64,000 nucleotides of DNA from Avidehalobacter sp964569265 (GCA_964569265.1 CAZMTO010000004.1:14936-78935), one strand, 5' to 3'; shown: positions 44,248 through 52,628, counted from the stretch's first letter. A program made the numbers and translations. The notes: generated from the letters alone by a model not told the origin.

Positions 44248-45980
44248 ATTGTTTCCTCCTTGGGAATACTGATGGTTACAACTGTTCCGCTCCCCGGCTC
44301 ACTGGTAACCTCCAGCGTGCCGCGCACCAAATGCTCCAACCGAAAGCGGATGTTTTTCAGGCCAATGGCGCCGCCTCTGTCCGGCTCGTTAGTGTTAAAG
44401 CCCACGCCGTCATCTTCCACCGTGATGGTAACAGTACTTTCTGTGGCGCGTGTGCGCAGGGTGATGGTGCCGCCCTCCTCCTTAGAGCCAAGCCCGTGCT
44501 TTATGGCATTTTCTACCACCGGCTGCAAAATAAGCGGCGGCAGGCAAAAGCTCTCGACCTCTATATCCGTTTCAAAGCGTATGCGGTCACCAAAGCGCAC
44601 CTGCTCAAGAATCACATAATCTTCCAACCGCTCAAGCTCCGTGGTAAAGGGAATAGAGCGATCATCCTCCATAATGTCGATATTGTTGCGCAAATACCGC
44701 GCAAAGCGTACCACCGTTTCATCCGCTTTCTCCGGATCATACTTGCACATACCGCTGATGGCATTGAGAATATTAAACACAAAGTGAGATCGTATCTGGC
44801 TCATCATAATGGTCACACGGCTCATAGCCAGTTGGTTTTCCTTTTCCTGTAGCATATGCTGCTGGCGAATATAGCCGGTAACAAGATGAACACCCTCGCT
44901 AAGGACGAAGATAAACATAGTAAAAAGCGTGGCGGGCAAACCACCGGCTCTGCCGCCGTAATAGTAGATACCAAGGTCGGTAAGTATGCCGATGCCCAGC
45001 AGCCAGATAAGATTGCCCTGAGGCCCCGCCCCTGCTCGCATCTGGGCAACAATGCTGTTAAACGCCAGCGTTACCGAACCGATGATGAGCATAACGTGAG
45101 TCAAAGTCAGAGTCTGGCGCAAATCTATCATTCCCGTCAACTGAAGCAGCAACTGCACAACGTCCAGCAGCGCAACAAATATGCACAGATGATCCAGTGC
45201 CAGATGAAACGCCTTCTGAGTCGGCCGTCGGACGGATTTTGTCAGCGGCAAAAGGCTTACCATCAGCATGGTCAGAGAAACGTAATAGATAAAGGTGTTG
45301 TGCCCTTCAAAAAGCAGGGGTGCAACGCGGGTTTGGGCAAAGTTCCACAGCCCCAGAGCAATTGACAGTGTTGCCAGAGCAAACAACCCGTGGTCACCCA
45401 CACGTCTGGTAGAAAAATAGATGGCAGCAGCCAGCAGCAGCAGACCCACCAGCACGTTTAAAAAGCTCAGCACAATCTCCGGCAGCGACCGCATAATCTG
45501 CGCGGCGCAAACAGCATACTTTGAACCAACATAAAACTCAATCGTCTGATCCTGATAGTTTTCATAAACTGCCGTCAGCTCCACAAGCACCTCGCGGCCT
45601 GTGTCCTCGCGGTAAAGAGGAATCATCGCCCAGTTGCACCCCGGTGTTCTGATGATGGAAAGCTGCGGCGAAGCCTGCAACGAATAAACCTTCTCCCCAT
45701 CCAGATAAACCGCTGCGTTCTGATGGCTGAAGAAGAAGGAAAGCGTTGCATCGTAGGCAACTTCGTCCAGAGAAAAGCGGAACTGACGCACAAGCCGCCC
45801 CTCGTCGTCCAACCTCTCATCACAGGTTACATTTTTAACCACCTGATAACCGGACACCTCCCGGGAGCCGGTGACCTCCAAATTGGGCACAAGCCACAAA
45901 TACACCAGCAGCGCCGCCACCAAAAGAACAATGGCAGCAAATAGCGCCGCCTGAATTCTCGCAAAGCTGTTTTTTTGCAT
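44244..45980 (-). CDS. LytS-type sensor histidine kinase
   Basis: A 578-residue membrane kinase. N-terminal membrane helix (about 10-32), an extracellular beta-rich domain (about 35-155, with AVYLDGEKVYSL), then seven helices (about 168-365), the 7TMR-DISM arrangement. The kinase core has His399 in QIRSHFVFNILNAISG, the N box VENAIKHG (Asn491) and DDGVGF (about 517-522), typical of LytS/YehU kinases. It would sense an extracellular ligand, perhaps a sulfated compound used by the linked enzyme, and phosphorylate the adjacent regulator. Preceded by a SARP-type operator, which implies autoregulation. Confidence 0.92.
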   Translation of the reverse strand: MQKNSFARIQAALFAAIVLLVAALLVYLWLVPNLEVTGSREVSGYQVVKNVTCDERLDDEGRLVRQFRFSLDEVAYDATLSFFFSHQNAAVYLDGEKVYSLQASPQLSIIRTPGCNWAMIPLYREDTGREVLVELTAVYENYQDQTIEFYVGSKYAVCAAQIMRSLPEIVLSFLNVLVGLLLLAAAIYFSTRRVGDHGLFALATLSIALGLWNFAQTRVAPLLFEGHNTFIYYVSLTMLMVSLLPLTKSVRRPTQKAFHLALDHLCIFVALLDVVQLLLQLTGMIDLRQTLTLTHVMLIIGSVTLAFNSIVAQMRAGAGPQGNLIWLLGIGILTDLGIYYYGGRAGGLPATLFTMFIFVLSEGVHLVTGYIRQQHMLQEKENQLAMSRVTIMMSQIRSHFVFNILNAISGMCKYDPEKADETVVRFARYLRNNIDIMEDDRSIPFTTELERLEDYVILEQVRFGDRIRFETDIEVESFCLPPLILQPVVENAIKHGLGSKEEGGTITLRTRATESTVTITVEDDGVGFNTNEPDRGGAIGLKNIRFRLEHLVRGTLEVTSEPGSGTVVTISIPKEETI

Positions 45981-46027
45981 ATCGTTACCTCTCTGTGCAG
46001 GATGAAAAACTTTATAATAATATTATT

Positions 46028-46060
46028 ATTATAGCACACTGCGCGTAACAAAAGCGTAAC
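46028..46060 (-). promoter_or_regulatory. SARP-type promoter/operator of the kinase-regulator operon
   Basis: On the minus strand: GTTACGC (46054-46060), 4 bp, GTTACGC (46043-46049), 9 bp, TATAAT (46028-46033). Heptamer sequence, 11-bp period and distance to the -10 box are all the same as at the sulfatase promoter. Confidence 0.82.
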
Positions 46061-46091
46061 TGCGCGCGTTGAGCGGTAAATTTTTGCAGCA

Positions 46092-46132
46092 GTAAAAAAC
46101 ACCGCCCACAGGTTTTATCCTGCAAGCGGTGT
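46092..46132 (-). terminator. Terminator between pepF and the island kinase
   Basis: Minus-strand stem ACACCGCTTGCAGG with CCTGTGGGCGGTGT, then a run of T. It insulates the island from pepF transcription. Confidence 0.85.
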
Positions 46133-46168
46133 GCGCTAAACTATCCCAAGGTTTGTATTCTGTTAAAA

Positions 46169-46232
46169 AGTTATTTTTATTGTATTTTACGGCAAAAGCC
46201 CAAACAGGCATTATCAGCCCAAAAGCTTTTCC
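46169..46232. repeat. 64-bp direct repeat, right copy
   Basis: Includes the last five codons and stop of pepF (46214-46232) and 45 bp downstream of it. 63 of 64 bases match the copy at 33918-33981. Confidence 0.97.
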
Positions 46233-48022
46233 AGCTCGGCTACCATTTCGGCAAAGCTTTGCATAGCCTTATCAAGGGTTTCGGGGCTTTCCATATCCAC
46301 ACCGGCACCGCGCAGCAGCTCAATGGGGCTTAAACTGCTGCCGCCTGCCAAAAAGCCCAGGTAGGCGTCTGTTTTAGCTTTATCGCCGCTTAAAATGTTT
46401 TGCGCCAGGGCAGTAGCCGCGCTCATACCGGTTGCGTATTTGTAAACATAAAAAGAGCGGTAAAAATGCGGTATACGCGCCCATTCCATATCAATTTCCC
46501 GGTCAACGGCAACATCGGTGCCAAAGTAATCCAAATTAAGCTGATAATAAACATTTTGAAAATACTGGCAGCTAAGTGCCTCGCCGGCAAGGGTTGCCGC
46601 GTGACAGATTTTTTCAAATTCGGCAAACATCGTCTGGCGGAACACCGTACCGCGGAAGTCGTCTAAATAATGGTTTACCAAACGCATACGCTCTGCCGGG
46701 TCTTCTTCTTTATTAAGCAGATAACGCAACAGCAGGTTTTCGTTAACGGTGCTGGCAACCTCGGCCACAAAAATTTCGTAATCACTGTAAACATACGGCT
46801 GGTTTTTGTTGGAAAAATAGCTGTGCATAGAATGTCCAAGCTCGTGCGCCAAAGTAAATACGCTGTTTAAATTACCCTGATAATTAAGCAAAATAAACGG
46901 TTTGCTGCCATATACCCCGCTGGAATATGCACCGCTGGTTTTGCCGCGGTTTTCCGCCACATCTACCCAGCCGTCGGTAAAGGCCGTTTTAGCCACACTT
47001 ATATATTCTTCTCCCAGGGGGGCAAGGGCCGCCAGCACTGTCTGCACGGCTTCTTCGTAGGGTATTTCGCGGGGTTTTTCTTTGGCCAGCGGCACATAAA
47101 TATCATAAAGGTGCAGCTCGTCTACGCCCAAAGCCTTGCGGCGCAACTGCAAATACCGTTGAAACAGCGGCAGGTTGGCACGCACACCGTCAATAAGGCT
47201 GTTATATACCGTGGCAGGTATTTCTTCACCAAACAGGGCAGCATCCAAAGCGCCGTCAAATTTGCGTACACGGGCCCCAAAAACGTTCTTCTTAATGTTG
47301 GCGGCCAGCATAGCCCCCAAAGAATTTTTATGCGCGGCATAGGTGGCATAAAGCCCCTTAAAAGCCGCCTCGCGTACCTGACGGTTGGGGCTTTCCATAA
47401 GGGTTATATAGTTGCCGTGGCTTATTTCCACCCGGTCACCGTTATCGTCAGTAATCGTCGGAAAGCTGATGTCGGCATTATTAAACATACCGAAAATGTT
47501 GCGCGGCGCGGCCATAACTTCTCCGGCAAGGGCCAAAATTTCTTCTTCCCGGTGGCTTAAAATATGCGGCTTCATCCGCAGCATTTCATCAAAATAGCGG
47601 CGATACACCGCCAAAGCCGGCATATCAAGCCAACTGTATAACTCAGCTTCGGGTATAGCCAAAAACTCCGGTTCTTCAAACGCCATAGCCGCCGATATTT
47701 TTACACCCAGGCTTTGCGCGCGGTCGGCCAGCTCCTGATACACCGGGTTGCCGTTATCCTCGTCACGCTTCATCTGGGCATACAAAAACAGCTTGTCCAA
47801 ATGCTTTAACAGCTTTTCGCGCAGGTCTAAATATTCTGCCAAATGTTCGGCGCCCTGCCCCAATGTACCGGCATAAGCCGCCACTTTGGCCAGCAGGTCT
47901 TCGGCCTCGGCAAAAGCCTGTTCCCAAGCGGCATCATCGGCAAACACCGATTCTACATCCCATTTTAATTCTGCCGGCACCTCGCTGCGGGCAGGCAGTT
48001 TTTTTACTTGTGCTTCCGTCAT
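46214..48022 (-). CDS. pepF: Oligoendopeptidase F
   Basis: A 602-residue M3-family zinc peptidase that degrades peptides of roughly 7 to 17 residues in the cytoplasm. The zinc motif HELGH lies in TLAHELGHSMHSYFSNKNQP, with the third ligand in YEIFVAEVASTVNE. Full length with an ordinary C-terminus (ELEKLLG). AAGGA precedes ATG 48022. Its last codons are inside the 64-bp repeat that borders the island, so the gene end was kept or rebuilt when the island entered. Confidence 0.97.
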   Translation of the reverse strand: MTEAQVKKLPARSEVPAELKWDVESVFADDAAWEQAFAEAEDLLAKVAAYAGTLGQGAEHLAEYLDLREKLLKHLDKLFLYAQMKRDEDNGNPVYQELADRAQSLGVKISAAMAFEEPEFLAIPEAELYSWLDMPALAVYRRYFDEMLRMKPHILSHREEEILALAGEVMAAPRNIFGMFNNADISFPTITDDNGDRVEISHGNYITLMESPNRQVREAAFKGLYATYAAHKNSLGAMLAANIKKNVFGARVRKFDGALDAALFGEEIPATVYNSLIDGVRANLPLFQRYLQLRRKALGVDELHLYDIYVPLAKEKPREIPYEEAVQTVLAALAPLGEEYISVAKTAFTDGWVDVAENRGKTSGAYSSGVYGSKPFILLNYQGNLNSVFTLAHELGHSMHSYFSNKNQPYVYSDYEIFVAEVASTVNENLLLRYLLNKEEDPAERMRLVNHYLDDFRGTVFRQTMFAEFEKICHAATLAGEALSCQYFQNVYYQLNLDYFGTDVAVDREIDMEWARIPHFYRSFYVYKYATGMSAATALAQNILSGDKAKTDAYLGFLAGGSSLSPIELLRGAGVDMESPETLDKAMQSFAEMVAELEKLLG

Positions 48023-48223
48023 CTGTTTGTTCCTTTCTGTATTTACAAGCTACGTATTTATATTATAAAGTGCTTTATTTGCAGTATTTTTGCAATATTA
48101 CCGTAATATGCACCAAACTTATGACAAATTATGTGCTTTTATCGGCGGTGCTGCGTTTATTGGTGCTTATGCTTATATTCATCCCAAAATACGTTTTAAT
48201 ATACAGCACATACAGCAGAGTAA

Positions 48224-48366
48224 TTTTCCACAAACAATATTATTTTACCAGCTAAATCGGTGGTGATAAATCAGAATTTTTCCACCGGGCAGGTGTTTAT
48301 AATTCTCCGCAGACCAATAAATTAGGGCTTTACAAGTTATTCACAGACTTTTCCACATTATCCACA
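48224..48366 (+). promoter_or_regulatory. Cluster of DnaA boxes in the pepF upstream region
   Basis: Four same-strand 9-mers: TTTTCCACA (48224-48232), TTATTCACA (48337-48345), TTTTCCACA (48349-48357) and the consensus TTATCCACA (48358-48366), the last two adjacent. They sit in a 427-bp AT-rich gap (48023-48449) with no gene. dnaA and dnaN are not in the window, so this may be a DnaA-titration or regulatory cluster rather than the origin. Confidence 0.6.
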
Positions 48367-48449
48367 GCCAATTTTTGTATATGCAGTATATATACCGTAT
48401 TTTTTTACAATAATCTACATAAAATTACGCCCACGGCAACAAAGCTTTA

Positions 48450-49112
48450 CTATTCGGCAATAAGCTCCTGCCAAAGCTCCGGTTCGACAAAATCACGCAG
48501 CAGGGCATCACGCCAGCTTTCTCCCGGCAGGCCGCTAAAGCCGTTGGCGGCATAATCTTCGGCACAAACCGCACGCAGGCGGCTCTGCCCCGGCATAAAA
48601 TCCTCTTTGTCGGCAGCAGCAAGCTCGGCCAACAGACGGCGTATCAGCTCGTCCTCGCCGCTGTTAATTATAACCGCCCTAAGTGCTTCGGCGCGCTCGC
48701 TTTTGGGCAGGCAACAGTGAGAACGACAGGCAAAGGTACGGTATTGGTGCGCGTGGCAGCACTTGGCCGCCTCGTTAAGCAGAGCGCAGGCACCGTCGGC
48801 CTTGCGGGCCAACTGCAAATCTACTGCTTCGCCAAAAAATACCAGTTGGGCGTCGGTCTGCGCCAACCATTCCGCCGGGCTTTGCCCACCGTTGGCATAA
48901 TAAGCCGAAAAATAAAAGTCCGCCAGCATAAGGGGCACACGCTCGTGGCAGCAACCGTCACAGCCATAACAATCGGCCATAGTTTTAGCCTGAAACTGCT
49001 CCACCGCATCCAGATAATTACCCACGGTGGCAGCCTCGTCTAAAATTTGCAGGTCGTAGCCAAAAAAGCCCTCGTCAAATTCCGTTAAAAATACCTTTAT
49101 CGCCTCGGTCAT
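48450..49112 (-). CDS. YkgJ-like Cys-rich metal-binding protein
   Basis: A 220-residue protein with cysteine clusters CYGCDGCCHERVP (about 48-60) and CCHAHQYRTFACRSHCC (about 114-130), which fit the CxxCxxCC zinc/iron-chelating family (YkgJ-like). No signal peptide or membrane segment. The role of this family is unclear; a metal or iron-sulfur cofactor is likely. ATG 49112 is preferred; a TTG two codons upstream is possible. Sits 30 bp downstream of the folD-like gene, so likely co-transcribed with it. Confidence 0.75.
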   Translation of the reverse strand: MTEAIKVFLTEFDEGFFGYDLQILDEAATVGNYLDAVEQFQAKTMADCYGCDGCCHERVPLMLADFYFSAYYANGGQSPAEWLAQTDAQLVFFGEAVDLQLARKADGACALLNEAAKCCHAHQYRTFACRSHCCLPKSERAEALRAVIINSGEDELIRRLLAELAAADKEDFMPGQSRLRAVCAEDYAANGFSGLPGESWRDALLRDFVEPELWQELIAE

Positions 49113-49142
49113 CGCCAAAAAACCTCTTTTATGCTAAATTTT

Positions 49143-50009
49143 TTATGCTAAATTTGCCTTTTCGGCAGCTTCTATAATATGGCGGCAAAGCAAAGCCGTG
49201 GTAACCAGCCCTACACCGCCCGGCGAAGGTGCAGCCGCCGCAGCCACCGGCAAAACGTTGGCATAATCAACATCGCCGCACATTTTACCGGGGTTTTCCG
49301 GGTCGGCATTTACACCAACATCAATAACCACCTGCTTGCTGTTCACCCAATCAGCCTTTACCATACGCGCCCGCCCTACGGCAGCCAGCAAAATATCGGC
49401 CTTGCGGCAAACCTCCGGCAGGTTTTCCGTCTTAGAATGACAAATGGTTACGGTGGCGTTTTGTTCTAACAGCAGCATAGCCAGCGGCTTGCCCACCACC
49501 AAAGACCGCCCCAACACCACAGCGTTTTTGCCACTAAGGGGTATGTTATAAAACTTCAGCATTTCCATAACGGCAGCCGGTGTGCAGGGGGCAAAACCGT
49601 CGCTGCCGCAGTACACCGCCGCCGCCGAAGCCTCGTTTAAAGCATCAACATCTTTGGCAGTGGGTATCAGCGCCCGCAGCTCAGGTTCGTTTAAATGGCG
49701 GGGCAGCGGGCTAAAAAAGAACACGCCGTCTACCGCAGCATTGGCAGCAGCATTGCTTAACAGCCCGGCAAAGTCCTGCTGGGTACAATCGGCCGGCAAA
49801 ACCGTGTGCAGCACCTTAATACCTGCCTGCTCGCAGTGACGCAAAATAGAACGTTCGTAAAAAACATCATCGGGGCGTTCTCCCACACGGAACAGCGCCA
49901 ACGTCGGTTGATGGCCGGCAGCAGCCAGCTTTTGTGCCCGCTCGTAGTTTTCAGCCATAATAGCATCGCCCACCGGGCGGCCTTTTAATTCTTTAACAAA
50001 ATCCGTCAT
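49143..50009 (-). CDS. folD: FolD homologue with altered catalytic residues
   Basis: A 288-residue protein aligned along its whole length with bifunctional methylene-tetrahydrofolate dehydrogenase/cyclohydrolase. The NAD(P) half is normal (VVLGRSLVVGKPLAMLL; PSPGGVGLVTTALL). In the catalytic half, the conserved tyrosine is kept (Tyr51 in VFYERSILRHC) but the lysine that follows at +4 (Lys54 of E. coli) is Ile55, and the glutamine of VQLPLP (Gln98) is Phe99. Loss of that lysine abolishes cyclohydrolase activity in studied enzymes. The protein may be a dehydrogenase only, paired with a separate cyclohydrolase such as FchA, or have another function. Confidence 0.88.
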   Translation of the reverse strand: MTDFVKELKGRPVGDAIMAENYERAQKLAAAGHQPTLALFRVGERPDDVFYERSILRHCEQAGIKVLHTVLPADCTQQDFAGLLSNAAANAAVDGVFFFSPLPRHLNEPELRALIPTAKDVDALNEASAAAVYCGSDGFAPCTPAAVMEMLKFYNIPLSGKNAVVLGRSLVVGKPLAMLLLEQNATVTICHSKTENLPEVCRKADILLAAVGRARMVKADWVNSKQVVIDVGVNADPENPGKMCGDVDYANVLPVAAAAAPSPGGVGLVTTALLCRHIIEAAEKANLA

Positions 50010-50092
50010 TATACATTCTCCTTATTTATAAAAATTTTAATTTTACCAATATTATAAACACCTGTTATAAACGCCGCAAATTTACCGCAAAA

Positions 50093-50869
50093 TCAGGCAA
50101 ATTTTGCCGCCAGATTATCGCTCATCAAGGTGTATACCTCATCAAACCACTGCCACATTTCGTCCTTTAAATCCGCACGAATCTGCTCTAACAGGGCAGC
50201 AAGGTCTGCTACACTGCCGCCGCTTATGTTATGGCGGCGCTTTAGCTGTTCAAGGTATTTTTCCGCCGAATCTTCTGCCGACACCTCAAGTATAGAAAAC
50301 CTTTTATCCATAGTTTGCAGCACCGGCCGCACCCGGCTGTCATCGGCAGCGGCATATTGCCCCAAAGCCGCACAAATAACCTGCATAACAGCTTCATCGT
50401 GCAGGGCGGCCATAAGCGTTGGCCCAAGGTTGGGGTATTTAGCGGCAATTTCCAGCTCGGCGGCCATTTCCACCAGATTATGCGCCTTCCACAGGGCATA
50501 TTCCCGCGGCAGGTTGCAGGCCAAAACCGCATCGGGTATATACGGCAGGCATTTTAAAAAGCACCAGCCCAACTTTTTTTGCCAAACTTCGTCGGCATAA
50601 GTATCAAAACCGCAGCCATCAATACCGTGCAAAGCCACACCAACAGCCAACGGTGCGGCAGCAGGCATTGCATCTTGGGCAAACTGATAAAATTGCGTGC
50701 CGCAGCTATGCCAAAGGTTGCGGTTTAAGCCCATAGCGGCCACAAAGTCCGGCAAAATAGAACCTACCAGCATCAGCCGATAATCAAGCTCGCTGTATGC
50801 CGAATTAAACGGCGGCTTGCCGGCAGCTAACAGGCGGTTGGTCATATAATTATGTGCCAGTGGGAACAT
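50093..50869 (-). CDS. Putative zinc-dependent phospholipase C-like protein
   Basis: A 258-residue protein. The start MFPLAHNYMTNRL is taken at 50869 with GGAGG close before it. Segments resembling the zinc-dependent PLC/P1-nuclease-like helical family are seen: LMLVGSILPDFVAAMG and VGVALHGIDGCGFD, with further His/Asp residues along the helices (KAHNLVEMA; ALHDEAVM). No signal peptide is visible, unlike classical secreted PLC. Substrate unknown; assignment rests on the GS-xLPD-F plus H-x-x-D pattern only. Confidence 0.6.
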   Translation of the reverse strand: MFPLAHNYMTNRLLAAGKPPFNSAYSELDYRLMLVGSILPDFVAAMGLNRNLWHSCGTQFYQFAQDAMPAAAPLAVGVALHGIDGCGFDTYADEVWQKKLGWCFLKCLPYIPDAVLACNLPREYALWKAHNLVEMAAELEIAAKYPNLGPTLMAALHDEAVMQVICAALGQYAAADDSRVRPVLQTMDKRFSILEVSAEDSAEKYLEQLKRRHNISGGSVADLAALLEQIRADLKDEMWQWFDEVYTLMSDNLAAKFA

Positions 50870-50962
50870 AAAACCTCCTTGCAAAAAACCGTAAATGTGT
50901 TATATTTATTATATATTACTTATTATATTATATAGAAAGAAAGTGCAAAAATAAATAACCCT

Positions 50963-51844
50963 ATGCAAAAAAATCTAAAACTGAAAAAACTGCCTATGTA
51001 CCTGTTGTTTTTGGTGGGTAATGCCTTTGAAGCCTACAGTTATCAGGGGTTTGTGTCGGCCAACGATTTTTTATCCGGCGGCACATACGGTGCAGCGGGC
51101 ATTTTAACACGCTTTTTAACCTTTATACCGTTTCCTCTGGCGGTGCTGCTGTTTAACCTGCCCTGCATTTGGCTGGGCTTTAAACATCTGGAAAAACGCT
51201 TTGTTGTGCTTACGGGCATATCTCTGCTGTTGCAGGTGTTGTTTTTGCAAGTGTTTCAGGGTGTGGTCATCTATAACAACGACCTTTTGCTGGCCGCAAT
51301 TTTTGCCGGGGTGTTTGTGGGCCTTGGTGATGCACTGGTTTTGCGTACCGGCAGCGGAAGTTCGGGCACGCACCTTATTGCTATGGTTATGCGGCAAAAA
51401 TACGGCATTGCCATAAGCACCGTAACTATGGCCATAAACGCCGCCATCATTATACTATCTACCGGGCTGTTTGGCATAGAAAAGGGCCTGTATACGCTTA
51501 TACTGATATTTGCCAGCGGTCAAACGCTTTCTGCCGTGTTAGACGGCATAAGCCGCAAACGCACGGCATTTATCATCACCCCCAAGGGGCAGCAAATAGG
51601 CGATGCCCTGATGGCCAAGCTTAGCCGCGGTGTTACTATGCTGCCGGGCAAGGGGCTTTATACCGGGCAAGATGTTAACGTGCTTATTTGCGTTACCAAC
51701 AACTTAGAGGTTGGCCGCCTTAAAGAAATTGTGCTGAGCATAGACCCGCAGGCGTTTATTACTTTTTATGAAACCACCGACATAAGCGGGCGCTTTTTAA
51801 AGCATAACCCCATAGTAGACAAAGACGAGAGCGACGAGCTTTAA
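50963..51844 (+). CDS. YitT-family membrane protein
   Basis: A 293-residue protein with five or six membrane helices (about 10-200; DUF161 repeats with SGGTYGAAGI and GSGSSGTHLIAMVMRQKYG) and a cytoplasmic C-terminal DUF2179 domain (about 215-285; RGVTMLPGKGLYTGQDVNVLICV). The family is widespread in Bacillota, thought to be transporters, with no firm substrate. Ordinary in length and motifs. Followed 43 bp later by the sirtuin gene on the same strand. Confidence 0.92.
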   Translation: MQKNLKLKKLPMYLLFLVGNAFEAYSYQGFVSANDFLSGGTYGAAGILTRFLTFIPFPLAVLLFNLPCIWLGFKHLEKRFVVLTGISLLLQVLFLQVFQGVVIYNNDLLLAAIFAGVFVGLGDALVLRTGSGSSGTHLIAMVMRQKYGIAISTVTMAINAAIIILSTGLFGIEKGLYTLILIFASGQTLSAVLDGISRKRTAFIITPKGQQIGDALMAKLSRGVTMLPGKGLYTGQDVNVLICVTNNLEVGRLKEIVLSIDPQAFITFYETTDISGRFLKHNPIVDKDESDEL

Positions 51845-51887
51845 ACCGCCTTAACTTACCTATTAACTTACCAAGGAGGAGATTTTT

Positions 51888-52607
51888 ATGACCGAAGAAC
51901 TTACCACCCTGCGGCAATGGCTGCAAGAGGCCAAACGCGCTGTATTTTTTGGCGGGGCCGGGGTATCTACCGAAAGCGGCATACCTGATTTCCGTTCGGC
52001 AGACGGGCTGTATAACCAGCAATATGCCTACCCGCCCGAGGTTATTTTAAGCCACACCTTTTTTCAGCGCAATGTTAATGAATTTTACCGCTTTTATCAC
52101 GATAAAATGCTGTTTTTAGATGCCCGGCCCAACGCCTGCCATTTGGCGCTGGCCAAGCTGGAGCAAACCGGCCATTTAAAATCTGTGATAACGCAAAACA
52201 TCGACGGTCTGCATCAGGCTGCCGGTTCTAAGCGGGTGTTAGAGCTGCACGGTTCGGTTCACCGTAATTACTGCCAGCTTTGCGGGCGCTTTTATGATGC
52301 CCACTATATGAAGGCGGCCAACGGTGTGCCGCGCTGCGAATGTGGCGGTGTTATAAAGCCCGATGTTGTGCTGTATGAAGAAAGCCTTAACAGCGACACC
52401 CTGCTGCAAAGCGTAAACGACATTGCCGCCGCCGACCTGCTGATAGTTGGCGGAACATCGCTGGTGGTGTACCCGGCAGCCGGGCTTATAGACTACTACC
52501 GGGGCAAGCGTTTGGTGCTGATAAATATGAGTGCCACCACCGCCGACAAGCGCGCCGATTTAATAATACGCGAACCTATTGCCCGTGTTTTTGCCGAAAT
52601 TTTGTAG
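51888..52607 (+). CDS. cobB: NAD-dependent protein deacylase (sirtuin)
   Basis: A 239-residue Sir2-family enzyme removing acyl groups from lysines with NAD+. Seen: FGGAGVSTESGIPDFRS (NAD loop), TQNIDGLHQAAGS, catalytic histidine in LELHGSV, and zinc cysteines in CQLCGRFYD and CECGG (CxxC plus CxC). The loop after DFRS reads ADGLY and there is no Tyr-Arg pair of the desuccinylase type, so deacetylation is likely the main activity. GGAGG precedes ATG 51888; terminator follows. Confidence 0.95.
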   Translation: MTEELTTLRQWLQEAKRAVFFGGAGVSTESGIPDFRSADGLYNQQYAYPPEVILSHTFFQRNVNEFYRFYHDKMLFLDARPNACHLALAKLEQTGHLKSVITQNIDGLHQAAGSKRVLELHGSVHRNYCQLCGRFYDAHYMKAANGVPRCECGGVIKPDVVLYEESLNSDTLLQSVNDIAAADLLIVGGTSLVVYPAAGLIDYYRGKRLVLINMSATTADKRADLIIREPIARVFAEIL

Positions 52608-52628
52608 CGGCACGTGCCAAACCAACTA

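Larger units (their letters stand above)
33918..46232. mobile_element. 12.3-kb genomic island at the 3' end of pepF
   Basis: The block is bounded by a 64-bp direct repeat with one mismatch. The right copy is the true end of pepF with its spacer; the left copy is a detached duplicate beside the next gene's terminator. Deleting one copy and everything between restores a simple order: HAD gene, bidirectional terminator, pepF. Insertion into the 3' end of a gene with reconstruction of that end is a known habit of integrative elements. The cargo is four minus-strand genes (surface protein, alkylsulfatase-type lipoprotein, response regulator, histidine kinase). No integrase, transposase or relaxase is seen inside, so either it was mobilised in trans or the enzyme gene has been lost. 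Confidence 0.8.

Noticed and set aside
34048..46092. Search for an integrase, transposase or relaxase gene inside the island
   Set aside because: The four large minus-strand genes fill nearly the whole block and the other frames give only shadow open frames without ribosome binding sites or family motifs.
48224..48366. Calling the DnaA-box cluster the chromosomal origin oriC
   Set aside because: None of the usual origin genes is present and gene orientation shows no clean switch at this point; only the box cluster itself is supported.
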